The position numbers were made by a program, and so were the translations under genes. Of a stretch of 51,892 nucleotides of DNA, positions 31,491 through 39,693 are shown one piece after another. Source of the DNA: Bacteroidales bacterium (GTDB taxonomy: Bacteria; Bacteroidota; Bacteroidia; Bacteroidales; P3). The DNA is taken from assembly GCA_016283745.1 (NCBI GenBank), contig JAEENM010000006.1, forward strand, positions 1-51,892. The letters are read 5' to 3'. Below the pieces are notes generated by a model. It had not been told where the DNA came from, made no database searches, and saw only the letters and a list, made by a program, of their open reading frames with translations. Positions within the stretch are counted from its first letter, which is position 1. Each line of letters opens with the position of its first letter.

Positions 31491-31511
31491 TGCAACAACG
31501 GTATGAACTTT
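31491..31511 (+). repeat. 21-bp direct repeat, right copy
   Basis: Identical to 31133-31153. It sits 9 bases before the next start codon, where the original surE end would have been if the intervening segment were an insertion. Confidence 0.95.
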
Positions 31512-31519
31512 AATAAGTT

Positions 31520-31801
31520 ATGAAAAAAGACAGTTTCCTTTTCGGCGTTTTAGTTTCCGTGGCTTCCATAGCTCTTACGGCCGCCATTGTAATAGCGGTT
31601 TTCTTCGCCTTTGGCATACCTCCGGCCAACAATCTCAAATATTTCCTTGTGGCTTTTGTGCCGGCAATAGTGCTGTTGCGCTATTATACTAAAAATCTGC
31701 AGTTTATGAAAACCGCCAAGGCTATCGCCGTTGTCCTTTTCGTAACTCTTACGGCCTATATAGTGTTTTTGGTGCGTAGTTTTGAAGTGATGCTTAAATA
31801 G
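31520..31801 (+). CDS. Small membrane protein
   Basis: A 93-residue protein with three hydrophobic segments (about 8-32, 40-53 and 66-87) and no soluble domain; residues such as FGIPPANNLKYFLVAFVPAIVLLRYYTKN join the first two. It lies between surE and lpxB on the same strand and probably belonged to one operon with them before repeat elements expanded the gaps. No family function is recognised. Confidence 0.75.
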   Translation: MKKDSFLFGVLVSVASIALTAAIVIAVFFAFGIPPANNLKYFLVAFVPAIVLLRYYTKNLQFMKTAKAIAVVLFVTLTAYIVFLVRSFEVMLK

Positions 31802-31815
31802 TTTTGAATCAATGA
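31801..31815 (+). repeat. Imperfect 15-bp direct repeat, left copy
   Basis: GTTTTGAATCAATGA here and GTTCTGAGTCAATGA at 31956-31970 match at 13 of 15 positions and bracket palindromic element C. The right copy contains the lpxB start codon. Confidence 0.7.
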
Positions 31816-31838
31816 TTTGTAAATACTATATTCAAAAT

Positions 31839-31940
31839 GCCTCGGAGAGGCTTACTCTCAATAACCCCAGACGAACGCAGTGCAGTCTGGGGAAATGCAA
31901 AACTGCCGATAATCAGCGTCTCGGAGAGACGCGCTCTTTA
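31839..31940. repeat. Palindromic element, copy C
   Basis: GCCTC-GGA-GAGGC (31839-31851), CTCAATAA then CCCCAGAC...GTCTGGGG (31865-31892), and GCGTCTC-GGA-GAGACGC (31916-31932) followed by GCTCTTTAC. The middle stem differs from copies A and B in a compensated way (CACAC/GTGTG versus CAGAC/GTCTG). Confidence 0.85.
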
Positions 31941-31955
31941 CTTATGTAAAAAAAT

Positions 31956-31970
31956 GTTCTGAGTCAATGA
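31956..31970 (+). repeat. Imperfect 15-bp direct repeat, right copy
   Basis: GTTCTGAGTCAATGA, partner of 31801-31815, overlaps the ATG of lpxB. Confidence 0.7.
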
Positions 31971-33103
31971 AATACTACATCATAGCAGGCGAGGCTTCGG
32001 GCGATTTGCACGGCTCCAATCTTATGAAAGCCATTTTGCGCAACGACCCTCAGGCGGAAATCCGTTTCTGGGGCGGCGACCTGATGCAGTCGGTGGGCGG
32101 GACGCTGGTGAAACACATCCGCGACCTTGCTTTTATGGGTTTTGTGGAAGTGGTGGCAAACCTGCGTACGGTGTTTAAAAACATCGCTTTGTGCAAAAAG
32201 GACATTGTGGAGTTCCACCCCGACGCCGTCATTTTTATCGATTACCCGGGTTTTAACCTCAAGATAGCCAAATTTACTCACGCTCAAGGTTTTAAAAACT
32301 TCTACTACATATCCCCGCAGGTGTGGGCGTGGAAGAAAGGTCGCATCAAGACAATGCGCAAGGTGCTGGATATGATGTACGTCATTCTGCCGTTCGAAAA
32401 GTCTTTCTACGACCGCAACAACGTGCAGAATGTGGAGTTTGTGGGACATCCCTTGCTGGACGCCATCGCCGAGTTCGACAAAAACGCCCAGCTTGCCGAC
32501 GATTTCCGCTCCCGCAACGGCTTCGACGAGCGTCCCATCATAGCACTAATGCCCGGCAGCCGCAAGATGGAGCTCCGCAAGATGATGCCCGACATGTGTC
32601 ATCTGGCTGCACAACATCCTGAATATCAGTTTGTTATTGCGGGAATGAAACTACTTGGAAGCTCGATGTACATTCCCTATATCCATTCCGACAACGTATC
32701 CATCGTTTACGACCAGACTTATCCCTTGCTGAAAACTGCTTTCGCGGGCGTAATAACCTCAGGCACAGCCACACTCGAGGCCGCACTGTTCGACCTGCCG
32801 CTGGTGGTGTGCTACAAGGCCAACGCCCTTTCGGTGTTCATCGCAAAACGCTTTGCCAAAGTGAATTACATCTCGCTGGTCAATCTCATTGCCGACAAGC
32901 CCGTTGTCAAAGAGTTGATACAGAATGATTTGAACGCCAACGACCTTGAGGCCGAGTTCAGAAAAATAACCGTTGACGAATCCTATCGCCAAAATCTGCA
33001 ACACGAATACGACCTTCTGAAAGAGCAGCTCGGCGGTGTGGGTGCTTCGCAACGTACTGTAAATTCGATACTTAATTACTTAAAACCCTCTGCCGATGCT
33101 TAA
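31967..33103 (+). CDS. lpxB: Lipid-A-disaccharide synthase
   Basis: GT19 peripheral membrane enzyme that joins UDP-2,3-diacylglucosamine and lipid X to give the lipid A disaccharide. MKYYIIAGEASGDLHGSNLM is the diagnostic N-terminus, followed by RFWGGDLMQSVGG, DLAFMGFVEV, FIDYPGFNLKIA, YYISPQVWAWKKGRI and FVGHPLLD. ALMPGSRKMEL and SGTATLEAALFDLPLVVCYK form the nucleotide-sugar half. Length of 378 residues is normal. It overlaps the SpoIID-domain gene by eight bases. This shows an LPS-producing Gram-negative envelope. Confidence 0.96.
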   Translation: MKYYIIAGEASGDLHGSNLMKAILRNDPQAEIRFWGGDLMQSVGGTLVKHIRDLAFMGFVEVVANLRTVFKNIALCKKDIVEFHPDAVIFIDYPGFNLKIAKFTHAQGFKNFYYISPQVWAWKKGRIKTMRKVLDMMYVILPFEKSFYDRNNVQNVEFVGHPLLDAIAEFDKNAQLADDFRSRNGFDERPIIALMPGSRKMELRKMMPDMCHLAAQHPEYQFVIAGMKLLGSSMYIPYIHSDNVSIVYDQTYPLLKTAFAGVITSGTATLEAALFDLPLVVCYKANALSVFIAKRFAKVNYISLVNLIADKPVVKELIQNDLNANDLEAEFRKITVDESYRQNLQHEYDLLKEQLGGVGASQRTVNSILNYLKPSADA

Positions 33104-34421
33104 ACGTGTCATACTGCTTATAATTGCTGTTTCCGTTCCTTTGTTGCTTTCCGCCGAAAAGGTAAAGGTGCGTATCTACTCCGCCACCAAAATCACGCAG
33201 GCAGTAATCTCCTTCGACGTAGGTCGTTACGTGGTACGCGACGCCAGCGGCAACATCATCTCCGACACCCTCGACCTCAACCGCAGCGTGGAGGTAAGGG
33301 CCCAGGGCGGAAAGGTGTGGGTGGCCGCAAATGCTTACGAGTTAGGCACTTTCGACAAGATTTCCATCACCGCTGTGGATTCGGCAAACCTGTTCTGCAT
33401 CAATCCCACAGGCAAGAAACAACGCACTTACGAGGGAGATGTCTATATCAAAGTATTGAAAAACAATTCTTTGGAGTTTGTTTCGTTAGTTGATTTCGAG
33501 ACATATATTGCCGGTGTGGTGCAGTCGGAGATTTACGGTAAGCCCGACCAGACCGACATTTTCCGTGTGCAGGCCATCATCTCGCGCACATGGGCTCTGC
33601 GCAACAAGAACAAACACAAAGCCGACGGCTACAACTTCTGCGACGATGTGCACTGCCAGGCTTACTACAACCGCTGCATCCGTCCCGAGATAGTGTACGG
33701 CACCCTGCAGAGCGTTGGCGAGATACTTGTTGACAAGGACGGCAAGCCCATCGACACGCCCTTCCACTCCAATTCCGGCGGACAGACCGCCAACTCCGAG
33801 GACGTGTGGTCGGCAAAGATTCCCTACCTCCGTTCCGTGCCCGACACCTTCTCGTACCGCATGAAACAGTCCGTATGGAAAAAGGAACTCACTCGCAACG
33901 AGTGGCTTAACTATTTCTCCAAAAAGCACAAACTCGACATCTCCGACTCCGCCCTTTGCGACGAGCTGCTCAATTTCCGTCAGGACGAGCGCAAAGCCCG
34001 TATCCATAACATATCGCTCACTAAAATCCGCACCGATTTCAAACTGAAATCCACCTTTTTCTCGGTCTCCGCCAATGGCAACAAAGTTACCCTCAACGGC
34101 CGCGGCTACGGTCACGGCGTAGGACTCAGCCAGGAGGGCGCGATACGTATGGTGACCCTCGGCTACAAGTATCAGGAGATACTGATGCACTACTACAAAG
34201 GCGCCATTATCTACCGCGATATGAGCATCGTGGACCCGAAATATCAGGGCGTTGCCAACGATCTGAAAAAGATTATCGAAGAGGACAAGAAAGACAATGT
34301 GAAAGCCTCAGCCAATAAAGGTCTGGAAAAACTCTACAGCAAAAAGGAGCGCGAGGAACGCGAGGAGGTGTATGTGGAGGAGGAGCAGGACAACGACGCC
34401 GACTGGGACTACGACTGGTAA
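33096..34421 (+). CDS. SpoIID/LytB domain protein
   Basis: A 441-residue exported protein with an N-terminal signal peptide (MLKRVILLIIAVSVPLLLSA). The SpoIID domain begins near 125: ETYIAGVVQSEIYGK, RVQAIISRTWALRNKNKH, HCQAYYNRC, and FHSNSGGQTANSEDVW, closing with GYGHGVGLSQEGAIRMVTLGYKYQEIL near 345. In Bacillus SpoIID is a lytic transglycosylase acting on glycan strands, with an essential Glu equivalent to the one in VVQSEI. Bacteroidota homologues are presumed peptidoglycan enzymes. The C-terminal 60 residues are a Lys/Glu/Asp-rich tail. The gene overlaps lpxB and is probably co-translated with it. Confidence 0.9.
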   Translation: MLKRVILLIIAVSVPLLLSAEKVKVRIYSATKITQAVISFDVGRYVVRDASGNIISDTLDLNRSVEVRAQGGKVWVAANAYELGTFDKISITAVDSANLFCINPTGKKQRTYEGDVYIKVLKNNSLEFVSLVDFETYIAGVVQSEIYGKPDQTDIFRVQAIISRTWALRNKNKHKADGYNFCDDVHCQAYYNRCIRPEIVYGTLQSVGEILVDKDGKPIDTPFHSNSGGQTANSEDVWSAKIPYLRSVPDTFSYRMKQSVWKKELTRNEWLNYFSKKHKLDISDSALCDELLNFRQDERKARIHNISLTKIRTDFKLKSTFFSVSANGNKVTLNGRGYGHGVGLSQEGAIRMVTLGYKYQEILMHYYKGAIIYRDMSIVDPKYQGVANDLKKIIEEDKKDNVKASANKGLEKLYSKKEREEREEVYVEEEQDNDADWDYDW

Positions 34422-34486
34422 AAAACACTGTGCCACAACACTTTTTCGTGCTTTGTTGAAAAAAAGTTGTAAAAGTTTTGTGCGGA

Positions 34487-34518
34487 TTTTGATAATTGAA
34501 AGAAAAAACGTATTTTTG
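34487..34518 (+). promoter_or_regulatory. gcvH: Promoter for gcvH
   Basis: TTTTG at 34487-34491 and TATTTTTG at 34511-34518 form a -33/-7 pair; the untranslated leader is about 105 bases. Confidence 0.6.
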
Positions 34519-34630
34519 AAAAACATTTGGCACACCCAAAAAGGTTTTGGAAATTGGTGTAAAATGTTGAAATATAACGATTAAAGAAAAATAATAGTAA
34601 ACGAAACATAATTAAAAACAAACTCAAAAA

Positions 34631-35011
34631 ATGAAAGTACCCGAAAATTTGAAGTACACCGAAGACCACGAATGGTTGCGTGTAGAAGGCGAATTTGCTT
34701 TTGTAGGAATTACTGATTACGCACAGCACGAACTGGGCGACATCGTATTTGTTGACATCACCACCGAAGGTGAGACCCTTGGAAAAGGCGAAGTTTTCGG
34801 CTCCATCGAAGCTGTGAAAACCGTTTCCGACATCATGCTGCCCGTTGGCGGTGAGATAGTTGAGGTGAACGCTGCTCTCGAAAGCGACGCCGCTATCGTC
34901 AACAGCGATCCTTACGGCGAAGGCTGGTTGGTGAAAATCAAAGTTACCGACGCCGCCGAAGCTGACACACTGCTCGACGCTGCCGCTTACCACAACCTCA
35001 TCGGTGCGTAA
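34631..35011 (+). CDS. gcvH: Glycine cleavage system H protein
   Basis: The lipoyl carrier of the glycine cleavage complex, shuttling the aminomethyl group between P and T proteins. At 126 residues it has the full family pattern: [27 protein letters not shown], and [25 protein letters not shown] with lipoylated Lys63, then [13 protein letters not shown]. It is monocistronic, with promoter and terminator, and the P, T and L genes are not in the window. Confidence 0.97.
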   Translation: MKVPENLKYTEDHEWLRVEGEFAFVGITDYAQHELGDIVFVDITTEGETLGKGEVFGSIEAVKTVSDIMLPVGGEIVEVNAALESDAAIVNSDPYGEGWLVKIKVTDAAEADTLLDAAAYHNLIGA

Positions 35012-35034
35012 AACGCTTATCATGTGAAATCATA

Positions 35035-35069
35035 GGGAGAAAGTTCTTTCAAGGCTTTCTCCTTTTTTT
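35035..35069 (+). terminator. gcvH: gcvH terminator
   Basis: GGAGAAAG...CTTTCTCC followed by seven T, immediately after gcvH. Confidence 0.85.
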
Positions 35070-35169
35070 GATTTTATCGTTAGTGAACATGAATTGCCAT
35101 ATAATTAACCATTAATTTATGATGCATTTGCGGCAATTATATGTTAAATGAAAAAACAGTCGTAATTAT

Positions 35170-36456
35170 ATGAAAAGAATCATCCTGTTTTCGTGTCTCT
35201 GCATAGCCCTTGCCACCGTTAGCGCGCAGGACAGCACATTGGCACGTGTCTTTATCAAAAACCTCGCTTCCAAGGAGTTCCACGGAAGGGGAGGGGCTTT
35301 CAACGGCGACAGCATCGCGGCAAGCTACATAGCCGAGAAACTCTCGCTGTTCGGCGCCAAGCCTCTGGCCGACGACTACCTGCAGCATTACAGTTTCAGG
35401 ACTTTCAAGATGGAAGGCGACTTCTCCATATCGCTTGCCGGCAAAGTCCTCGAGCCGGGCGTCGATTTCAGCGTCCACGCAATGTCGAAGGATTTCCATG
35501 GAAAAGTGGACATACTCTATTTCGATGCCGAGAAGATAACCGACCCCGACGCCGTTCAGCAGTTCTGCGACAAAAACCGCAAAAAACTGTCAAAGAGTTT
35601 CCTGTGTATCGACAAAGGCAACGAAAAAGACCTCAGCAAGAAGGCTTTGCGCACCATAAACCAGCTCAAGCGCGAGAATATCTTCGGTGTGGCCGGCTAT
35701 CTGATAGGCGTGGAGTCCATCTCCGCCATGTCGATTCCGGCCAACGCCCAACAGCTCGACCACTCGCTGTTTTTCGTGCGTTCCGAAATGTTGGCCAAAC
35801 AACCGAAAACAGCCGAGATAAAATATGATAGCAAACTTGTGATACACCGTACCCAGAACGTGGTGGCTTACGTGCCCGGCACCGAGCGCCCCGACAGCAT
35901 GATAGTGTTTATGGCCCACTACGACCATGTGGGACAGGTGGGGACAGTGGTCTATCCGGGAGCCCACGACAACGCCAGCGGCACAGCGGCGGTGATGGAC
36001 ATGGCACGACATTTCGCACACCATCCGGCCAAATACACCACGGTGTTCCTCTTTTTCAGCGGCGAGGAGTCGGGACTGATGGGTTCCAAGTATTTCTCCG
36101 AGCACCCGTTGATAGACCTATACAACGTTAAGATGATGGTGAATATCGACCTTTTCTGCGGTGGCGACGACGGAATCATCGTGTTCAACGCCGAGGCCGA
36201 CGACACCAAGGCGTTATTCGAAAAAATGAAACAGGTGAACGAAAAACACGGCTATGTGAAGGACATAGAGCCGCGCAAAAACTCCGCCAACAGCGACCAT
36301 TATTATTTTGTGGAGAGAGGTTGCCCCGCCATTTTCATCCTCACCAAAGGCGGTGCCTACGGCGGCTACCATTCGCCCACCGACACCTGCGAGGGCTGCG
36401 CTATCAATAAATACAACGATGTGTGGAACCTCATCATGGAAACGCTGGGACTGTGA
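35170..36456 (+). CDS. M28 family zinc aminopeptidase-like protein
   Basis: A 428-residue exported metallopeptidase. The signal peptide is MKRIILFSCLCIALATVSAQ. The catalytic domain follows a protease-associated-like middle region and has the two-zinc ligand set of family M28: His250 in AHYDHVG, Asp267 in AHDNASG, Glu299-Glu300 in SGEESG, Asp327 in VNIDLF and His377 in NSDHYYF. FLTKGG-type loops also fit. Members trim N-terminal residues of peptides in the periplasm or outside. It is flanked by the gcvH terminator and a bidirectional terminator, so it appears monocistronic. Confidence 0.93.
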   Translation: MKRIILFSCLCIALATVSAQDSTLARVFIKNLASKEFHGRGGAFNGDSIAASYIAEKLSLFGAKPLADDYLQHYSFRTFKMEGDFSISLAGKVLEPGVDFSVHAMSKDFHGKVDILYFDAEKITDPDAVQQFCDKNRKKLSKSFLCIDKGNEKDLSKKALRTINQLKRENIFGVAGYLIGVESISAMSIPANAQQLDHSLFFVRSEMLAKQPKTAEIKYDSKLVIHRTQNVVAYVPGTERPDSMIVFMAHYDHVGQVGTVVYPGAHDNASGTAAVMDMARHFAHHPAKYTTVFLFFSGEESGLMGSKYFSEHPLIDLYNVKMMVNIDLFCGGDDGIIVFNAEADDTKALFEKMKQVNEKHGYVKDIEPRKNSANSDHYYFVERGCPAIFILTKGGAYGGYHSPTDTCEGCAINKYNDVWNLIMETLGL

Positions 36457-36474
36457 ATTTGCTGTTAGACAAAT

Positions 36475-36508
36475 AAAAAACGGGTGAACGTTCGTCCACC
36501 CGTTTTTT
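36475..36508. terminator. Bidirectional terminator
   Basis: AAAAAACGGGTG (36475-36486) pairs with CACCCGTTTTTT (36497-36508). It separates the converging peptidase and lipoprotein genes and has A/T tracts suitable for both directions. Confidence 0.9.
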
Positions 36509-36526
36509 TATGAGATGTGCGATTGT

Positions 36527-37081
36527 TTAGAATCTTACATCGGCTTTGTTTATGTAACCGCCAATCCAAGAATTTTCGGCACCGCCGCGTTCGCTTTCGG
36601 CTTCCCAGTAAAATTTGATTTTTTTACCGTCTTGGGTTAAGGTTACGGTGTTGTCGTAATCATCTTCGTTTGTTCCGAGATATAATCTTTGAGTCTGGGG
36701 ATTGTAGTAGTTGATATCCATTCTGGCTACAACCAACGAGCCATTACCAGTTTGGGTGTTAGGAACTGTGAAATCCAATATCCAATTTCTGTAATTGTTG
36801 GATTCATCTGCTTCGTCACCGCCGTAGAATGATATTTCTAGATTGCCTGCGTCAATACCATCTTGTATTTTTCCCATAACTGTTTCGGAAAAATCAGGAC
36901 AATTGAAATCATCTACATAAATATCCCACTGGTGTGCTAGGTTGAAACCATCGAGGTTGAAATCGGGATATTGCTGCTGATTGTTTTGATTGTTGTTGTT
37001 ATTTTCTTCTTTGTCGCACGATACTAAGATCATGCACGATGCCACGAGGGCAATGCCTAAAAAACTGAAAATCTGTTTCAT
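36527..37081 (-). CDS. Predicted lipoprotein of unknown function
   Basis: A 184-residue lipoprotein with signal sequence MKQIFSFLGIALVASCMILVSC (lipobox LVSC, Cys22) and an Asn/Gln-rich linker (EENNNNNQNNQQQ). The mature domain contains many aromatic and acidic residues in alternating pattern (DIYVDDFNCPDF, LEISFYGGDEADESNNYRNWILDFTV, IKFYWEAESERGG), suggesting a beta-sandwich. No family is recognised. It has its own promoter and the shared terminator, so it is monocistronic. Confidence 0.78.
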   Translation of the reverse strand: MKQIFSFLGIALVASCMILVSCDKEENNNNNQNNQQQYPDFNLDGFNLAHQWDIYVDDFNCPDFSETVMGKIQDGIDAGNLEISFYGGDEADESNNYRNWILDFTVPNTQTGNGSLVVARMDINYYNPQTQRLYLGTNEDDYDNTVTLTQDGKKIKFYWEAESERGGAENSWIGGYINKADVRF

Positions 37082-37123
37082 GACTTTAAAATTTTAATGA
37101 TGATACTTTGTTTGTTTGTTTTG

Positions 37124-37153
37124 CAAATATAGGTGTTATTTTTGAAAGTGCAA
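37124..37153 (-). promoter_or_regulatory. Promoter for the lipoprotein gene
   Basis: On the minus strand CTTG near 37154-37151 and TATATTTG at 37131-37124 give a -33/-7 pair, about 42 bases before the start codon. Confidence 0.65.
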
Positions 37154-37185
37154 GCAAAAAAGTGTTTTTTAACATTTTTTGTCGT

Positions 37186-38442
37186 TCAATAGCCGTATTT
37201 TTTGCCCCATCTTTCGGCAAGCAGTTTTCGTGTTTCGCGTTCGCGCGGGTTGTCGCCGGGGTCGTAGAAACGGGTGCCTTGCAGCTGGTCGGGAAGGAAC
37301 TCCTGCTCCACGAAGTTGCCGGTGTAGTCGTGGGCGTATTTGTAACCTTTGTGGTAGCCGAGATCTTTCATCAGTTTGGTGGGGGCGTTGCGTATGTGCA
37401 GCGGCACGGCAAGGTCGCCGGTCTGCTTTACGGTGGCCAGGGCGTTGTCGATGGCCATGTAGGTGCTGTTGCTTTTTACCGAAGATGCCAGATACACAGC
37501 GGTTTGCGACAGTATGATGCGACATTCGGGATAGCCTATCTTGTTCACAGCATCGAAACAGGCGTTGGCCAGGAGCAGGGCGTTGGGGTTGGAGTTGCCT
37601 ATGTCTTCGGAGGCGAAGATAAGCATCCGTCGAGCGATGAACAGTGGGTCCTCGCCGCCCTCTATCATTCGCGCAAGCCAGTACACGGCCGCATTGGGGT
37701 CGCTGCCGCGCATCGATTTGATGAATGCCGAAATGATGTCGTAGTGCATCTCGCCTTTTTTGTCGTAGATGGCGAGGTTTTTCTGTATCACGTTCAAAAC
37801 GTGGGCGTTGTCGATAACAATGGTCGGTTCGCCGGTGCTGTTTATTATCAGTTCAAGGGCGTTGAGCAGTTTGCGGGCGTCGCCTCCCGAAAGACGGAAC
37901 AGAGCTTCGGTCTCTTTCACCTCCAGAGTGCGGTTCTGCGACTTTTTGATGAAATCAACGGCAGTGTTGAGCAGTTGCGTAAGTTCCTCAACGCCAAACT
38001 CTTTCAGTATGTACACCTGACATCGCGACAGCAGTGCCGAAATCACCTCGAACGACGGGTTTTCGGTGGTGGCGCCGATAAGGGTGATGATGCCTTTCTC
38101 CACGGCTCCGAGCAGCGAGTCCTGCTGACTTTTGTTGAAACGGTGTATCTCGTCGATAAAAAGGATGGCGTTCTCCTCGTTTTCGGCGGCGTCGATCACG
38201 GCACGCACGTCCTTAACGCCTGAGCTTATGGCGCTTAGCACGTGGAAAGGGCGGTTCAGCGTTTTGGAGATGATGCTGGCAAGGGTGGTCTTGCCTATGC
38301 CCGGAGGTCCCCACAGTATCATCGACGGTATTTTGCCCGACTCGATGGCGTTGCGCAGTATGGCGCCTTTGCCCACAAGGTGGGTCTGCCCGATGTAGTT
38401 GTCGAGCGATGTGGGACGCAGCTGTTCGGCTAAGGGTGTCAT
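37186..38442 (-). CDS. rarA: Replication-associated recombination ATPase RarA/MgsA
   Basis: An AAA+ ATPase related to clamp loaders and Werner-helicase-interacting protein, acting at stalled forks. Walker A is GPPGIGKTT (45-53), Walker B FIDEIH (95-100), sensor 1 IGATTENPSFEVISALLSRC, and sensor 2 lies near LSGGDARKLLNALELII. The C-terminal part (SAFIKSMRGSDPNAAVYWLARMIEGGEDP) is the tetramerisation region typical of RarA. Start MTPLAEQLRPTSLDNYIGQ fits the family. It is three bases downstream of a glycosyltransferase gene, so the two and the deacetylase-like gene form one minus-strand operon. Confidence 0.96.
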   Translation of the reverse strand: MTPLAEQLRPTSLDNYIGQTHLVGKGAILRNAIESGKIPSMILWGPPGIGKTTLASIISKTLNRPFHVLSAISSGVKDVRAVIDAAENEENAILFIDEIHRFNKSQQDSLLGAVEKGIITLIGATTENPSFEVISALLSRCQVYILKEFGVEELTQLLNTAVDFIKKSQNRTLEVKETEALFRLSGGDARKLLNALELIINSTGEPTIVIDNAHVLNVIQKNLAIYDKKGEMHYDIISAFIKSMRGSDPNAAVYWLARMIEGGEDPLFIARRMLIFASEDIGNSNPNALLLANACFDAVNKIGYPECRIILSQTAVYLASSVKSNSTYMAIDNALATVKQTGDLAVPLHIRNAPTKLMKDLGYHKGYKYAHDYTGNFVEQEFLPDQLQGTRFYDPGDNPRERETRKLLAERWGKKYGY

Positions 38443-38445
38443 AGC

Positions 38446-39681
38446 TTATTTTTTGGTTATCTGGTTCAGGATATTGACGAATTGCATTGCTTCGCGTTCG
38501 CGTGAAAAGTTTTCAACAAAGGTGCGATTGGTGTGCGGCTCCACGAAGTGATTTTTTTGCCACTCGTTGTATTTGAATTTGATGTAGCTGATGAGTTCCG
38601 GCTGGAAATCAATGCAACATCCGGCATTGGCGTCCGAGAGTATGGTCTCGATCTCTCCTCCGCTGTTGGGGATGCACAGTATTTCGCGGTTGGATGCCAT
38701 ATATTCGAACAGCTTGGTGGTGAGGATGCCGTGGGTGTTGCTTTCCGATTGCAGTAAAAGCAGTACGTTGCTTTCCGCAAGTATCTGCGGGATTTCGGTA
38801 GCGGCAACCCAGTCGTTTTGTTGAACCAAAAATTGAAGGTCGTATTTTGATGCAAGCTGGGCCACTAACGATTGAGACTCTTTGTCGCTGAAGAAACGTA
38901 TTATGAGGGAGTTTTGGTTTAGGATGCCTTGCTCCAGCAGTTCGGCAATGACTTGGAAGAGCATCTCGGGACTTTGTGTGTGCTCTCCGTTGGCACCGGG
39001 CTCACGTATGCTGCCTGTGTAGGTTATGGTGAATTTGTCGGTTTCTACGGGTTGGGGAAAAGTGAATAAATCTTTGTCGAAACCGTTGAAAATCAGAGTT
39101 GTGTTAGGGTTGAACTGCGAAAGATGTTCCTTGTGCCACGTAGATACGGTGGTAACGGCATTGGCTTTAGACAAGATGATGTTGCGTTTAGCAATCTGAC
39201 GTTTGTGAAGATGTTTTGATAAAATGCTGTGTGCTAACAATTTATCTTCTTGTTCGTATATATCGCGTAAATCGATCAAAATGGGTAGGTTGCATTCTTC
39301 AGCGATGCGTGATGCACAATGTAAGGGGAAGAAACTTGCTGTGGAACAGAGTATTGCGTCGAACTTGTGAGTTTGCATCAGTTCCATTGCCTTTTTGTAC
39401 ATCTTCTCATCGGCGTGCGACCAATATGGACGACGTTTGATGATGCCGTATGATTCATTGTAAATGCGTTTTATGAGATTGCTTTCGGTGTAATTTGCCT
39501 CTTTTAGTACATACGATTCGGCAAAATTTTCCAGAAACTCAAATCCTGTTTCGCGATTGGGGTGAGGCGTTGAAAGTGCCACGGCATCCCAGCCCATGTC
39601 GTTAAGGTATTTGCACAGGTATCCCATACGCGGTGCGAAAGCCGGCGGGAAGTGGTCCAATATCATTAGAAGATGTTTCAT
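38446..39681 (-). CDS. GT-B type glycosyltransferase
   Basis: A 411-residue glycosyltransferase of the GT4-like fold. The N-terminus LLMILDHFPPAFAPRMGYLCKYLNDMGWDAVALSTPHPNR is a typical acceptor-domain start. The donor domain has ITYTGSIREPGANGEHTQSPEMLFQVI and, near the end, LAESNVLLLLQSESNTHGILTTKLFEYMASNREILCIPNSGGE, with the Glu of the family KxxEYMA motif. No membrane segment is obvious. It lies between rarA and the deacetylase-like gene, and the two sugar genes suggest a glycan assembly role. Confidence 0.88.
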   Translation of the reverse strand: MKHLLMILDHFPPAFAPRMGYLCKYLNDMGWDAVALSTPHPNRETGFEFLENFAESYVLKEANYTESNLIKRIYNESYGIIKRRPYWSHADEKMYKKAMELMQTHKFDAILCSTASFFPLHCASRIAEECNLPILIDLRDIYEQEDKLLAHSILSKHLHKRQIAKRNIILSKANAVTTVSTWHKEHLSQFNPNTTLIFNGFDKDLFTFPQPVETDKFTITYTGSIREPGANGEHTQSPEMLFQVIAELLEQGILNQNSLIIRFFSDKESQSLVAQLASKYDLQFLVQQNDWVAATEIPQILAESNVLLLLQSESNTHGILTTKLFEYMASNREILCIPNSGGEIETILSDANAGCCIDFQPELISYIKFKYNEWQKNHFVEPHTNRTFVENFSREREAMQFVNILNQITKK

Positions 39682-39693
39682 TTGTGGAATGAT

